Positions 53,779 through 63,086 of a DNA stretch of 64,000 nucleotides are shown here, one piece after another. A program made the position numbers and the translations under genes. Position 1 is the first letter of the stretch, and every line of letters starts with the position of its first letter. Source of the stretch: Ahaetulla prasina (taxonomy: Eukaryota > Chordata > Lepidosauria > Squamata > Colubridae); NCBI RefSeq assembly GCF_028640845.1, contig NC_080540.1:284896524-284960523 (forward strand), given 5' to 3'. Under the pieces are notes generated by a model. That model did no database searches, had not been told where the DNA came from, and saw only the letters and a program-made list of their open reading frames with translations.

Positions 53779-53832
53779 GCTGCTCCATATTCCAGAGAAT
53801 TTAAACAAAAATATGACTACTTCCGGAAACCA
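53779..53832 (+). CDS. NEDD4L: Single exon matching NEDD4L (HECT E3 ubiquitin ligase)
   Basis: The 18 codons read AAPYSREFKQKYDYFRKP. Human NEDD4L, from memory, has AVPYSREFKQKYDYFRKK followed by LKKP at this place, directly after the fourth WW domain and at the start of the HECT domain (helix 1). NEDD4L attaches ubiquitin to membrane proteins such as epithelial sodium channels. The acceptor is TCTTCCAG with a branch-like CTAAC about 30 nt upstream; the donor is GTAAGTAA. The exon is in frame from end to end, with no stop. Compared with human, four residues (KLKK) are missing, equal to 12 nt in an A-rich stretch. I found neither the WW4 exon upstream nor the ADIPNRF exon downstream in this window, so either introns are very long or this is an isolated duplicate. 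Confidence 0.75.
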
Positions 53833-53839
53833 GTAAGTA

Positions 53840-54400
53840 AATATTTATTTTGTGATAAAGTTGGTAGCCTTAATATAGGGAACGTAACCTTCCTTTTAAT
53901 ATGTTGCTTTTTACAACACAGTTTGCTATGGCGTTCTGCAATTGCAGAATTTTTCTCTATTTCCTCTTTTTTCTCTTTCAACTTCCATATTACGCTCCCA
54001 GATATCTGTTATTTCCATTTAATCTTTTCTTTTCCTCTAGTCCCACACAACCAAACCCAGACAAATACTTACCACTGTATTTTCCAGCCACTAAAGGTTC
54101 ATCTTCATATTTTGTTTGCTATAGCACAAAAATTATTTAGAACCATTTCTGAGGGCCTTGCTGTCATTCCCAGCCCATTGCTAAGCCAGCAAACATCTGT
54201 CTTTAATTGTCCCAGTTGAGAAATGTTGCTTTTCTTCTTCTTCATCACAAAAGTTCCCATGTACAGAAGACAATTTAATAGAATAGAATAGATATAAAAG
54301 ATATTATATTATATAATAGATATTAGATATAATAGATATCTATTCATTATAAATAGTATAACTATTATTATTACACTCTAATCTTTAATTTCCCCATTCT
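53840..54400. other. Presumed intron, no recognised feature
   Basis: AT-rich with a short ATAGA-derived run at 54275-54290. Confidence 0.45.
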
Positions 54401-54405
54401 GTTCC

Positions 54406-54545
54406 TTTTTTTTTTATTTGCATTTATATCCCGCTCTTCTCCGAAGACTCAGGGCGGCTTACACTATGTCAAGCAATAGTCTTCATCCATTTGTATATTA
54501 TATACAAAGTCAACTTAAAAATTGTCATTAATAACAACATTCAGA
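54406..54545 (-). mobile_element. SINE with L2-type 3' end, truncated
   Basis: CATTTATATCCCGCTCTTCT and CGAAGACTCAGGGCGGCTTA match the 3' parts of 6709-6968 and 21147-21415. The tRNA-like head is missing. Confidence 0.75.
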
Positions 54546-54642
54546 AGAAGCCACAATCAAAGGTTATGAGGGCCACAATATAGCTAGGACTCAACCTATA
54601 CCACATTTGACCTCAAAATTTCTGTTGCTAAGCAAGGCACTT

Positions 54643-54702
54643 ATTAATAGCAATAGCAGAGTTATATACTATTTTACAGTGCTTTACAGCCCTCTCTAAG
54701 GG
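54643..54702 (-). mobile_element. SINE 3' end fragment
   Basis: AATAGCAATAGCAGAG .. TTTACAGCCCTCTCTAAGG matches the terminus of the SINE at 3201-3421. Confidence 0.65.
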
Positions 54703-54704
54703 GT

Positions 54705-54985
54705 TAAATGAGAGTTGCCATTTTACAACTTTTTTTTGCAGAGTTGGTAAGCTTATCACTGAAGTTGTTAAATGAATCATGTGGGCGTTAAGTGAATCTG
54801 ACTTCCCTCATTGATTCTGCTTGTTGGAAGCTAGTTGGGAAGGTTAAAAGTGGTGGTGATCACATGACCCCAGGACAGTGCAACCGTCACAAACACATGC
54901 CAGTTGCCAAGCCCCTGAATTTTGATCATGTGACCATAGGGATGTTGCAACAGCCATAACTGTGAAAGCCAGTTATTAATTACTT
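54705..54985 (+). mobile_element. Tc1/mariner-like MITE fragment
   Basis: GTTGTTAAATGAATCATGTG, GATCACATGACCCCAGGACA and TTTGATCATGTGACCATAGG follow the order seen at 13855-14259. Both ends are missing. Confidence 0.65.
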
Positions 54986-54989
54986 TTTC

Positions 54990-55655
54990 TCAATTCGATA
55001 AGTTAAAGCTTCAAAGTTAGTTTGGCTCTTACTTCATGGAAAGGAAATTTAAATGCTCTTGTACAGTATGTTCCCTAGATCTGCCTGTATAACATTTTAG
55101 AAATGGCATGTCTTTGAATCAATGTCACACATCATAATAAACTCCGGAAACACTCTCTTTAAAATGTTTCAATTTAAAGCAACTGCTGTGTGTTAATTGT
55201 GATCACTAGGTACACAACCGACATTTTGGCATTCGGTAGTTACAGATCTAACTTAATAACGGGGGTGCGAATGCTAAAGCAACAAGAGGGTGGTTTTTTT
55301 GCGGGTTTTTTTTTTAATCAAATGACATTGAATTAACATACGGTATAATAACTGCCTTGTTAAGTTTAAATTAAGCCCTTATTTGGGACGCATAATCTGG
55401 AATGTGACTCAGTGTTCTAACCGCATTTAGATTGTTTTCAGTACAATTAGGATTTAGACTTAAAAAGTTATACTTTAATTAATTGCTATAGCAACTGCAG
55501 TATTGCCCAGGAGAGATTCAACCCCCCTCCAAAAATTAAAGGCACCCCTATCTCTGACACCTTTGTTTATTCCAAACATCTGCATAATCTATACATCTGC
55601 TGAGCATCAGAAATATACATCAGAAACCCAGAATGTGCTTTTCTTCTCATTAGTT
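54990..55655. other. No recognised feature
   Basis: AT-rich; nothing recognised. Confidence 0.45.
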
Positions 55656-55660
55656 TAAAT

Positions 55661-55918
55661 TGTTGAGTTCAGTGAAAGGACCACGGAAGCTGAATCAACA
55701 ACTGTGTTTATTAACGTAACGCTAATTTGCAAAACAACGTTCCAACAAGTAATTCTGACAGGACTGACTGAATCTCCTCAGCTGAGCCCTTAAAAACCCC
55801 GAGCTGTCAGAGAGAGAAGCCAATCGCAAAGCCCGCGGCTTCCCGCTTCTTTTGTTGCCGGCGCCTCAGCCAATCAGACCGAGCGGCACTCGGATTGGCT
55901 GAGACGCAGGACACAACA
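55661..55918 (-). mobile_element. Solo LTR family 3, 5-bp target duplication
   Basis: 258 bp, TGTTGAGTTC..GACACAACA. A perfect 5-bp duplication TAAAT flanks it (55656-55660 and 55919-55923). On the minus strand are two CCAAT boxes (AGCCAATCCGAG and CTGATTGGCTG in complement), a TATA-like TTTTTAAGGG, and AATAAAC as polyadenylation signal, in promoter-to-end order. Its GC-rich promoter half stands out from the flanks. No internal region. Confidence 0.85.
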
Positions 55919-56021
55919 TAAATCTTGCCATAAAGTGTTACAGCTATTCGTCATGGCTGCATCTGTATCTTCTGGAGATGATACAAATGCTTTTCATTCC
56001 TTGGATGGCCAGGTTCTAGAC

Positions 56022-56093
56022 CAGGGGTCTCCAACCTTGGCAACTTTAAGCCTGGAGGACTTCAATTCCCAGAATTCCCCAGCCAGCAAAGCT
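56022..56093. mobile_element. Half copy of the foldback hAT MITE
   Basis: CAGGGGTCTCCAACCTTGGC through TTCCCCAGCCAGCAAAGCT, one arm only. Confidence 0.75.
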
Positions 56094-56294
56094 AGTTCTA
56101 ATTATCCTCTAATTAACTGTTTGCACTTTTCTGAACTTGCTTTTTATCTTTAAATGTGTACTCTCAATGGGGAAGGGCACCAAGGTGATGTGAAATGTAA
56201 TAGAAAGAAAATTAATTGATAGTAAGGCTTTATATTGGCTTTCCGTCACAGGCACTTAACTGCTCAGGGTTAGTTTTTTTGATCAAAGTCTTGT

Positions 56295-56550
56295 GAAATG
56301 TGAGGTTCGCTACATTATTATTTTATTTACACAAAATGACAGTATACACAGCAAACGAGATAACTATGCTGGATTTCGTATCACAGATCACTAGTCGAAC
56401 ACTTCCCAAGCATTTAGGACTGCGTGATGTATCGGCGAATTATGAGAGCAGATCCCAGCAGCTGACCAATGGTGATCTTGTCAGCGCCAATTGCTTTTAA
56501 GTGCTTGCCTAGGTCTTTAGGCACAGCTCCCAGTGTGCCAAGTACCAATA
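56295..56550 (-). mobile_element. LINE ORF C-terminal fragment, family not identified
   Basis: Minus-strand codons read VLGTLGAVPKDLGKHLKAIG, ADKITIGQLL and SALIIRRYIT with stops. The 'GALGAVPKDLxxHLxxIG' motif is common at the end of a LINE polyprotein found in fish and reptiles. The 3' end carries AAATAAAATAATAA. I do not name the clade. Confidence 0.55.
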
Positions 56551-56672
56551 ATATTAATATTAATATTAATAAAGTAATAATAATAAATAGTTATTATTAT
56601 TACTTTATTAATATTATTATTATTGGTACTTGGCACACTGGGAGCTGTGCCTAAAGACCTAGGCAAGCACTT
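56499..56672. repeat. Large near-perfect inverted repeat with AT-rich centre
   Basis: The left arm from 56499 and the right arm ending 56672 are perfect complements for about 53 bp (TAAGTGCTTGCCTAGGTCTT inward to CCAAGTACCAATA). They continue imperfectly through AAT/ATT units to a centre near 56590. The left arm belongs to the LINE fragment at 56295-56550. Confidence 0.93.
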
Positions 56673-56681
56673 ATTATCATT

Positions 56682-56729
<48 letters not shown>
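56673..56729 (+). repeat. (ATT)n / (ATC)n trinucleotide run
   Basis: Starts as ATTATC units and becomes pure ATT directly beyond the right arm of the inverted repeat. Confidence 0.92.
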
Positions 56730-56731
<2 letters not shown>

Positions 56732-56734
56732 TTG

Positions 56735-57475
56735 CACAGTGCTGCTTGCCCAATCATAGCAGAGATGTGATATGCCAAAGGTTTCTGTCTTAAAATCACC
56801 ACCTACCGTTATTTTTTTCTTAAGATTATATCCCTCCCAAATATACTCTACTCCTTTATGAAGTCTGGAAAACATTCCAATAATCGCTGCTCTGGACAGT
56901 TAGCAACTTGTAGCTTCAGGTCCATGTGGGGCCCAAAAACACTATTTTAATCTGAAATCATTGAAACCAGATGGACTTTAAGGATGATGATGCACAAGAA
57001 CCAACCAAACCACAGGTGGACCTTGGCTCCAAAAAACTCTGGATGATCCATGGTCACCATCCAAGCATAAAATGGAAAAACATGGAGCATAGCCTTTTCA
57101 TCTCCTAGCATGGGAAAGCATAAACAAACAGCCACAATATAGTTTTAAACCAGAATAGGATGAATTATGCAAAAACGCTAGAGCGTTAAAATGGAGGAAA
57201 TGGTCCAAATTTCCCAGCAAATGGTGCAGGTGCTTTTGAGCTACACATTCCTTCAAAATAAGGTTGTTAGGGAGGGTTTATTTCCCCTTTCAGAGAGCTT
57301 GTAACTGCCTTGTTTTTCACTAAAACAGAACAAAATTTATGGAAAGACTAGATCACTATTAAAAGAAAGAACATGTGGGGATTTACAAAGCACATACCCT
57401 TAAATGTAAATATATATTAAAATAATTAAAATAAAACCTACATTTTTTTTATTTGGTGACAAAAAATAATGAAAC
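56735..57475. other. No recognised feature
   Basis: AT-rich; nothing recognised. Confidence 0.45.
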
Positions 57476-57478
57476 ATA

Positions 57479-58081
57479 CAGTTGTGGCCAAAATTGTAGA
57501 AACCTTTTGGGAAAAGTGTATTTTCTAAACCTAGCTAATAACACCACTTTTTTGGAGTAGTACCATAAAATATATCAATGGAAAGATAATTCAATCAAGT
57601 ATGTAATGCAATAACTTTTATGAAGGATTTGCTATTAGAATAGCAGTCACAGTATAAAGAAGAAACCTGTAGAAAAAATGAGATATACAAAAATTATAAC
57701 CATAAAGAAAACGAGATATACAAAAATTATCACGTCAGTTAATACTTAGTTGGGTAACCTTTAGCATGAATTACGGCCTTACAACGTCTTCCCATGGAGT
57801 GATCCAAATCTTTTAGTTCTGCAGCTGTTATAATGTGAACCCAAGATGGAATGATTGCTTCTATTAATTGGGTTTTATTGCTGGGTCGCTTCTGACTAAC
57901 AAGTTTCTTTAGTCAGCTCCATAGATTTTCCATTGGGTTAAGCTCTGGGCTATTCTCAAGCCATTCCAGCAGTGAAATATGATTATCTTGAAACTAAAAA
58001 AAAAAAAAAAGTGGTGTTATTAGCCATCAAACCTCAAAAATACACTTTTCCCAAGTGTTTCCACAATTTTGGCCACTAGTG
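57479..58081 (-). mobile_element. Tc1-like transposon deletion derivative, uninterrupted copy
   Basis: Starts CAGTTGTGGCCAAAATTG and ends CAATTTTGGCCACTAGTG, with TA on both sides (57477-57478 and 58082-58083). The transposase C-terminus is on the minus strand from about 57995 down to 57740 (LLEWLENSPELNPMENLW, then HSMGRRCKAVIHAKGYPTKY). The junction between the terminal region and AGTTTCAAGATAATC is the same as in 199-1341. Confidence 0.88.
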
Positions 58082-58305
58082 TATAGAAAAACTGAGCCTA
58101 GAATGAGGAATATCTGTGACAAACTTCAGGAAAGAGATTGATGTTGTTTTGTGGAAAGAGAAGGCGTGATGGTAAGGAAGATGGATGCCCCATTCTGAAT
58201 GTGCTAAAGTTAGTTGTTGGGATTGAGGCACAGGGAGAACTTATATTTTCCCCTAAAAGAACATATCATCCTGAGACCAACCAAAAGATAAAACAACCAT
58301 GCAAC

Positions 58306-58310
58306 CTTTT
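58306..58310. other. Target duplication of gypsy copy C, left (CTTTT)
   Basis: CTTTT here and at 62920-62924. Confidence 0.85.
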
Positions 58311-58499
58311 TGTTATGTATTAACGTTGTACCTTTAAATATTTGAGCGGGAAATCAGCACGTTGCTGATTGGACGAAGCCTCCAGCAGAACTGTATAAAA
58401 GGAGAGGTTTTTCCCCCAGCCTGTTGCTGGGTTCACCCTATATTAAAGAGCTGTTGTCACTACCCTGGTCTCCAGCCTCGTTACTTCCCGAACTTAACA
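58311..58499 (+). repeat. 5' LTR of gypsy copy C
   Basis: 189 bp, TGTTATGT..CTTAACA. TATA box TATAAAA at 58394-58400 and ATTAAA near 58442. The U3 start carries ATTAACGTTGTAC, different from B. Confidence 0.95.
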
Positions 58500-58500
58500 T

Positions 58501-58518
58501 TGGCGACGAAGGTGGGAT
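58501..58518 (+). other. Primer-binding site, copy C
   Basis: TGGCGACGAAGGTGGGAT, tRNA-Ser-like as in A and B. Confidence 0.7.
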
Positions 58519-58596
58519 TTCGAGGCTGAGGAGAACCAGAACCGAGCTGAAGCACAATAGACCCGAACCCAGCAAATCCAGGGCAGAAAAGCTGAG

Positions 58597-59523
58597 ATGG
58601 CCAGTTACACTCCGCCCACACCGTTCGACCCGGCTAAGGAAAAATGGGGAACATATATGACCCGTTTTGAAAGTTTCCTAGAAGCCAACGAACTGCACGG
58701 AGTTCCAGATAACCGGAAAAGGGCTTATTTCCTAAGCCACTGCGGTCCGGAGGTCATTGATATCGCGGAAGCCCTGGCAGAGCCAACGCCGTTACAGTCG
58801 GTGTCGTGGCCAACTTTACAGACTTTACTAAGAAATCACTTCGCACCAACACCGTCCAAGTACGTGCGACGGTTTGAATTCGGAGAGCGAAGGCAGATGG
58901 AGGGCGAGTCCATAGGTGACTACATGGCCGCCCTAAGAAGAGCGTCCAAGGACTGCGGATACCGTGACCTAGACGAGGTGCTCCTCGAGCAACTCATCCG
59001 AGGGGTCAAAGACATCCGCTTGCGACGACGGCTGCTAGCAAAGAGCAACCTTACACTGGCCAACGCTCTGGACGAAGCCAGAGCACATGAAATGTCCTCC
59101 CAAGCGGCAGAGACGCTACAGAAGCCGGTCCCACAAAAGGCGAGCGCGAAGGCAACTCCGGTGCACCAGGAGGAGGTTCAGACCGACTCCGACGGTGAAG
59201 ACGAGGAAGGGGTCTGCCGCACCGAAAAACGCGACAAAGGGGACCGAGACGAGTGCGGAAGCTGCGGGGGTCAACACCAGCGCCAACGCTGCAAATTTAA
59301 AGACGCGACATGTCGGCGGTGTGGGAAGAAGGGGCACCTAGCTCAAGTTTGTCGAGCGGCCCAACCTTCCCGCCGAAAATTCAAATCGGCCAATCAGAGC
59401 GCGGAATCGGCAAGGCGACCCGCGATTGGCTCAAACAAAAAAGGCGCGGATTCCAACCAAACAACTGTGGTCATAGGCGGCCGACCAAGGTGGAGAAGAA
59501 GATCTTCACCAAGCCAAAAATAG
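58597..59523 (+). CDS. gag: gag, copy C, intact
   Basis: 308 residues: particle-forming polyprotein that binds the element RNA. The ATG in GAGATGG is the first after the LTR and is shared with A and B. Residues 1-190 are the capsid-like region (AREKWGTYMTRFESFLEAN type start, LRNHFAPTPSKYVRRFEFGE, LLEQLIRGVKDIRLRRRLLA). An acidic linker follows. Two zinc knuckles span residues 220-252: CGSCGGQHQRQRC (CX2CX3HX4C) and CRRCGKKGHLAQVC (CX2CX4HX4C). The tail is basic. The pol frame overlaps the 3' end in the -1 phase. Confidence 0.92.
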   Translation: MASYTPPTPFDPAKEKWGTYMTRFESFLEANELHGVPDNRKRAYFLSHCGPEVIDIAEALAEPTPLQSVSWPTLQTLLRNHFAPTPSKYVRRFEFGERRQMEGESIGDYMAALRRASKDCGYRDLDEVLLEQLIRGVKDIRLRRRLLAKSNLTLANALDEARAHEMSSQAAETLQKPVPQKASAKATPVHQEEVQTDSDGEDEEGVCRTEKRDKGDRDECGSCGGQHQRQRCKFKDATCRRCGKKGHLAQVCRAAQPSRRKFKSANQSAESARRPAIGSNKKGADSNQTTVVIGGRPRWRRRSSPSQK

Positions 59524-60155
59524 AGGGAGTGCGGTGCCGGCTGGAAGTAGACACGGGATCAGCGATCACCATCATGTCCTGGGACACTTTGGCGAAGTCG
59601 CTGCCGTCCATCGCAAAGCGCCACCTGCAAGCACAACGACTACGAGTCCACGACTACCAGGGGAATCGCATCCCTGTTCGAGGGACCACCTCCGTCCGAG
59701 TCGAGTACGGCCCTCACAAGAAGACCCTGCCCATCACGATCGTCGAAGGAACTCTGCCCAGTCTGTTGGGACTAGACTGGTTTCGTGCCCTGGGCATGGG
59801 AGTGACTGGCATCTACAGAAGTGACTGCAATTTGAAAGACATTCTCTTTAACGAGTTCGAAGATGTCTTCAAGGACTGCCTGGGCAAGTACAAGGGGACC
59901 CCTATTTCCTTCAACTTAGACCCCCAGGTAGCCCCCATTAGGCTTAAGGCGAGGAGAGTCCCTTTTGCCCTAAAACCAAAAATCGATAAGGAGCTGGACA
60001 AGCTCATAAATCAGGGGATTTTGGTGCCAGTCGATCACGCCAAGTGGGAGACGCCAATCGTCACCCCATCAAACCGGACGGGTCAATTAGAATTTGCGCT
60101 GACTACAAGGCGACGCTTAACAAAGCCTTACAGAAAAGCGCACCGGTTCCCGTAG
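59310..60155 (+). pseudogene. pol: pol, copy C: protease and start of reverse transcriptase
   Basis: Lies in the -1 frame relative to gag, with about 210 nt overlap, so it would be made by frameshifting as Gag-Pol. The aspartic protease DTGS is at 59550-59561 (LEVDTGSAITIMSWDTL), ending about LLGLDWFRALGMGVTGI. The RT N-terminal region then runs to TPIVTP. One base is missing near 60065 (the A-rich stretch before PDGSIR), after which this frame is meaningless. Confidence 0.9.
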
Positions 60156-61366
60156 TGCAACACTTATTGCACTCTTTGGGGCAAGGGCAAGTCTTTGCAA
60201 AGTTAGACTTGGCCCAAGCCTACCAACAACTGCCAGTAGACGCCCGCACAGCCGAAGCCCAAACGATTGTGACGCACAGGGGGGCCTTCAAGTGCACCCG
60301 ATTGCAATTTGGGGTTAGTGTGGCACCAGGGCTGTTCCAAAACCTGATGGAACGACTACTGCAAGGGCTCCCAGGGGTAGTTCCCTACTTCGATGATGTC
60401 CTAATTTCAGGGGAAAACATGGAGGAATTGGGGGAGCGTTTAAGAAAGGTCTTGAGCATTTTCCGGACAGCCGGGTTAAAAGTCAAGACAAATAAATGCC
60501 AGATAGGGGTCGAATCGGTCGATTTCTTGGGCTACCGGATAGACAAGAAAGGAATTCACCCTACTGAGAGCAAGGTTAAGGCAATTAGGAAGGCTCCAGC
60601 GCCCAAAAACAAAGCAGAGCTGCAGGCATTCCTGGGATTGGTTAATTTTTACGCGGTCTTTTTAAAGAACAAAGCAACCGTTGCGGAACCGCTGCATAGG
60701 CTCTTAGGGAAAAATACTGTTTGGTCTTGGGGAAAGTCAGAAAATAGGGCTTTTGAAGCAGTAAAGAACCTGCTTTCAAGTGATAGCCTGCTCATCCAAT
60801 ATCACGACTCATTACCCCTAGTGCTGGTTTGCGATGCCTCCCCTTATGGGGTGGGGGCTGTACTCAGCCATAGACTTCCAAACGGCACAGAAGCCCCTAT
60901 AGCGTTCTACTCTAGAACAATGTCCTCCCCAGAGAGGAACTACAGCCAATTAGACAAAGAAGCACTAGCCATTGTGTCAGGGGTCAAAAAATTCCACGAG
61001 TATGTCTTTGGGCGGAATTTTGAAATCGTGACTGACCACAGACCGTTACTAGGGATACTGGCTGGCGACCGCCCAACGCCTGTGGCACTTTCGCCACGCT
61101 TGACCCGTTGGACTATATTTCTAGCCGCTTACTCGTACAAGCTGCAGCATCGACCAGGAAAAGAAGTGGGGCATGCGGACGCGTTAAGCCGATGCCCACT
61201 ACCCGGGGCAACCGAAGACCCCACTCCGGGGACGCCCGTCCTACTTATTGACTCGTTGGACTCTGGCCCAGTCACATCAAAGGAAGTGGCTCGGGCATCA
61301 TACCGGGACATTGTGTTAAGGACTGTACTCGGTTGGGTACAGAGAGGGTGGCCCGCTGCGCGGTGA
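60044..61366 (+). pseudogene. pol: pol, copy C: reverse transcriptase and RNase H
   Basis: 440 codons open, picking up the RT after the lost base. First catalytic Asp is in KLDLAQAYQQL (residue 55), and the catalytic pair is in PYFDDVLISG (residues 117-118). The thumb and connection include GYRIDKKGIHPTESKVKAIR and LQAFLGLVNFYAVFLKN. RNase H has DASPYGVGAVLSH, LDKEALAIVSGVKKFHEY and TDHRPLLGIL (D, E, D). Three bases (one codon) fewer than A near 60143. A further base change near 61350 breaks the join to integrase. Confidence 0.92.
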
Positions 61367-61472
61367 GCAGTTCAAAGAATTTGTTAAAAAACGAGATGAG
61401 CTCTCGGCTCAAGGGGGGTGCCTGTTATGGGGTGATCGTGTAATAATTCCTGAAAAATTAAGGGGAAAGGTA

Positions 61473-62678
61473 TTGGACCTCCTCCACGAGGGTCACCCAG
61501 GGATCGTAAGGATGAAGGGGTTAGCTAGAAGCTATGTATGGTGGCCACTCATGGACACAGAGATTGCTGAGAGGGTAGGGAAATGCCAAGCTTGCCAAGA
61601 GTCCAGACCTCTACCCCCAACGGCCCCAGTCAGAGAATGGGAAAAGCCCCAAGGGCCCTGGTCAAGAATCCACATTGATTTTGCTGGCCCTTTCCACGGC
61701 CAAACATTCCTAGTGGTTGTGGATGCATTTTCCAAATGGCTGGAAATCATAATCATGAAATCCACTACGGCCGAAACAGTAATCGCAACTCTGCGCCACC
61801 TATTCGCAACTCACGGGTTGCCAGACACTCTGGTGTCCGACAATGGGCCCCAATTCACGGCAGCCCAGTTTGAAGAATACCTGGCAGAGGAAGGCATCCG
61901 ACATGCCCTCTCTGCGCCCTTCCACCCTGCGTCGAACGGCCTTGCAGAGCGTTCCGTCCGGAGCGCTAAGGAGGCCTTGTCCAGGCTCAAGCCAGGTGAC
62001 TGGCAAACAAAAATAGACCTTTTCCTAGCCGTCCAGCACAGAACCCCAAGCACGGCCACCGGGAAAAGCCCAGCCGAATTACTGATGGGACGCAAACTCC
62101 AGTGCCCACTTGACAGACTAAATCCCCATTACACGCCAGAGGGTTATAAGGGGAAACTAGAAAAAACAAGGGAACTGAACATAGGTGACCGGGTGTGGGC
62201 CCGAAACTATGGGGACGGCCCGAGTTGGTTCGCAGGACAAGTAACAAAGATAACCGGTCCAAAATCGTACGTGGTAGAGCTACCAGACAACCGAGTGTGG
62301 CGGCGCCACATAGATCAGTTAAGGAAACGAACAACTGACCAAACCAAACCAATAGAGACAGGTATTGACCAATACCACTTTGAATCCACAGCGGACAATG
62401 ACCCGGGGGAGGCGCAAGACTTAGCTGAGGTCCCAGAGTTCCAGCGACGCCATCAGGTCCCCGAGGGAAGCAGCAGGGAAAATTCCAAAATTAATCCAAG
62501 GCCGGATGGCCAAGAAAAAGAGTCGGCCAATAATCCGGAGCCCGATGGCCCAGAGAAAGAGCTGGGAGGAGAAAACAGCCCCTCCGACCAGCTCAAAACA
62601 CCACCCAGAACTGAACCGCGCAGGTCAGAAAGAACTAGGAGACGCCCAGGTTATTTGCGTGACTACGTCGAAAAATAA
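61473..62678 (+). pseudogene. pol: pol, copy C: integrase
   Basis: 401 codons; inserts the cDNA into the host genome. The zinc finger has H5, H8, C38 and C41 (LHEGHPG and CQAC). The catalytic triad D69 (HIDFAGPF), D123 (VSDNGPQF) and E159 (NGLAERSV) has 35 residues between D123 and E159, as expected for retroviral-type integrases. A GPY/F-like module (TGPKSYVVELPDNRVWRR) follows, then an acidic/proline-rich tail and a basic end RRSERTRRRPGYLRDYVEK. No chromodomain. All catalytic residues are intact; it is a pseudogene only because it is out of frame with RT. Confidence 0.93.
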
Positions 62679-62717
62679 CATGTAAATAAATATGTAAATA
62701 GAGACAAAGTGTTTTCT

Positions 62718-62730
62718 GGGAGGGGAGGAG
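62718..62730 (+). other. Polypurine tract, copy C
   Basis: GGGAGGGGAGGAG directly before the 3' LTR. Confidence 0.85.
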
Positions 62731-62919
62731 TGTTATGTATTAACGTTGTACCTTTAAATATTTGAGCGGGAAATCAGCACGTTGCTGATTGGACGAAGCC
62801 TCCAGCAGAACTGTATAAAAGGAGAGGTTTTTCCCCCAGCCTGTTGCTGGGTTCACCCTATATTAAAGAGCTGTTGTCACTACCCTGGTCTCCAGCCTCG
62901 TTACTTCCCGAACTTAACA
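62731..62919 (+). repeat. 3' LTR of gypsy copy C
   Basis: 189 bp, no difference from the 5' LTR that I could see. CTTTT follows. Confidence 0.95.
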
Positions 62920-63086
62920 CTTTTATTTTGGGGGATAGACAGAGGACAATCGAGGGGGGGGGTGCAGCAAACACTTTAGAGAAGAATTAGCTTCGAGGCC
63001 TCTTTGTCCCACCAGGAGTTGCTGTGATTAGAGAACATTTCATAGTCCAAACATGAGGGTCACTCTGCTCTGTTGGCACACGTGTC

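Larger units (their letters stand above)
58311..62919 (+). mobile_element. Ty3/gypsy LTR retrotransposon, copy C (best preserved)
   Basis: 4.61-kb element with identical 189-bp LTRs, an intact gag, and pol broken at only two places that I can see (about 60065 and 61350). It is the reference copy for reading A and B. No env. Confidence 0.96.

Noticed and set aside
59438..59443. AAAAAA as the programmed frameshift site of the gypsy element
   Set aside because: Not aligned as a canonical XXXYYYZ heptamer in the gag frame and not conserved in copy B; kept only as a possibility.
61473..62678. Domesticated integrase host gene
   Set aside because: Frame, flanks and LTR identity show it is simply the pol 3' part of a young retrotransposon.
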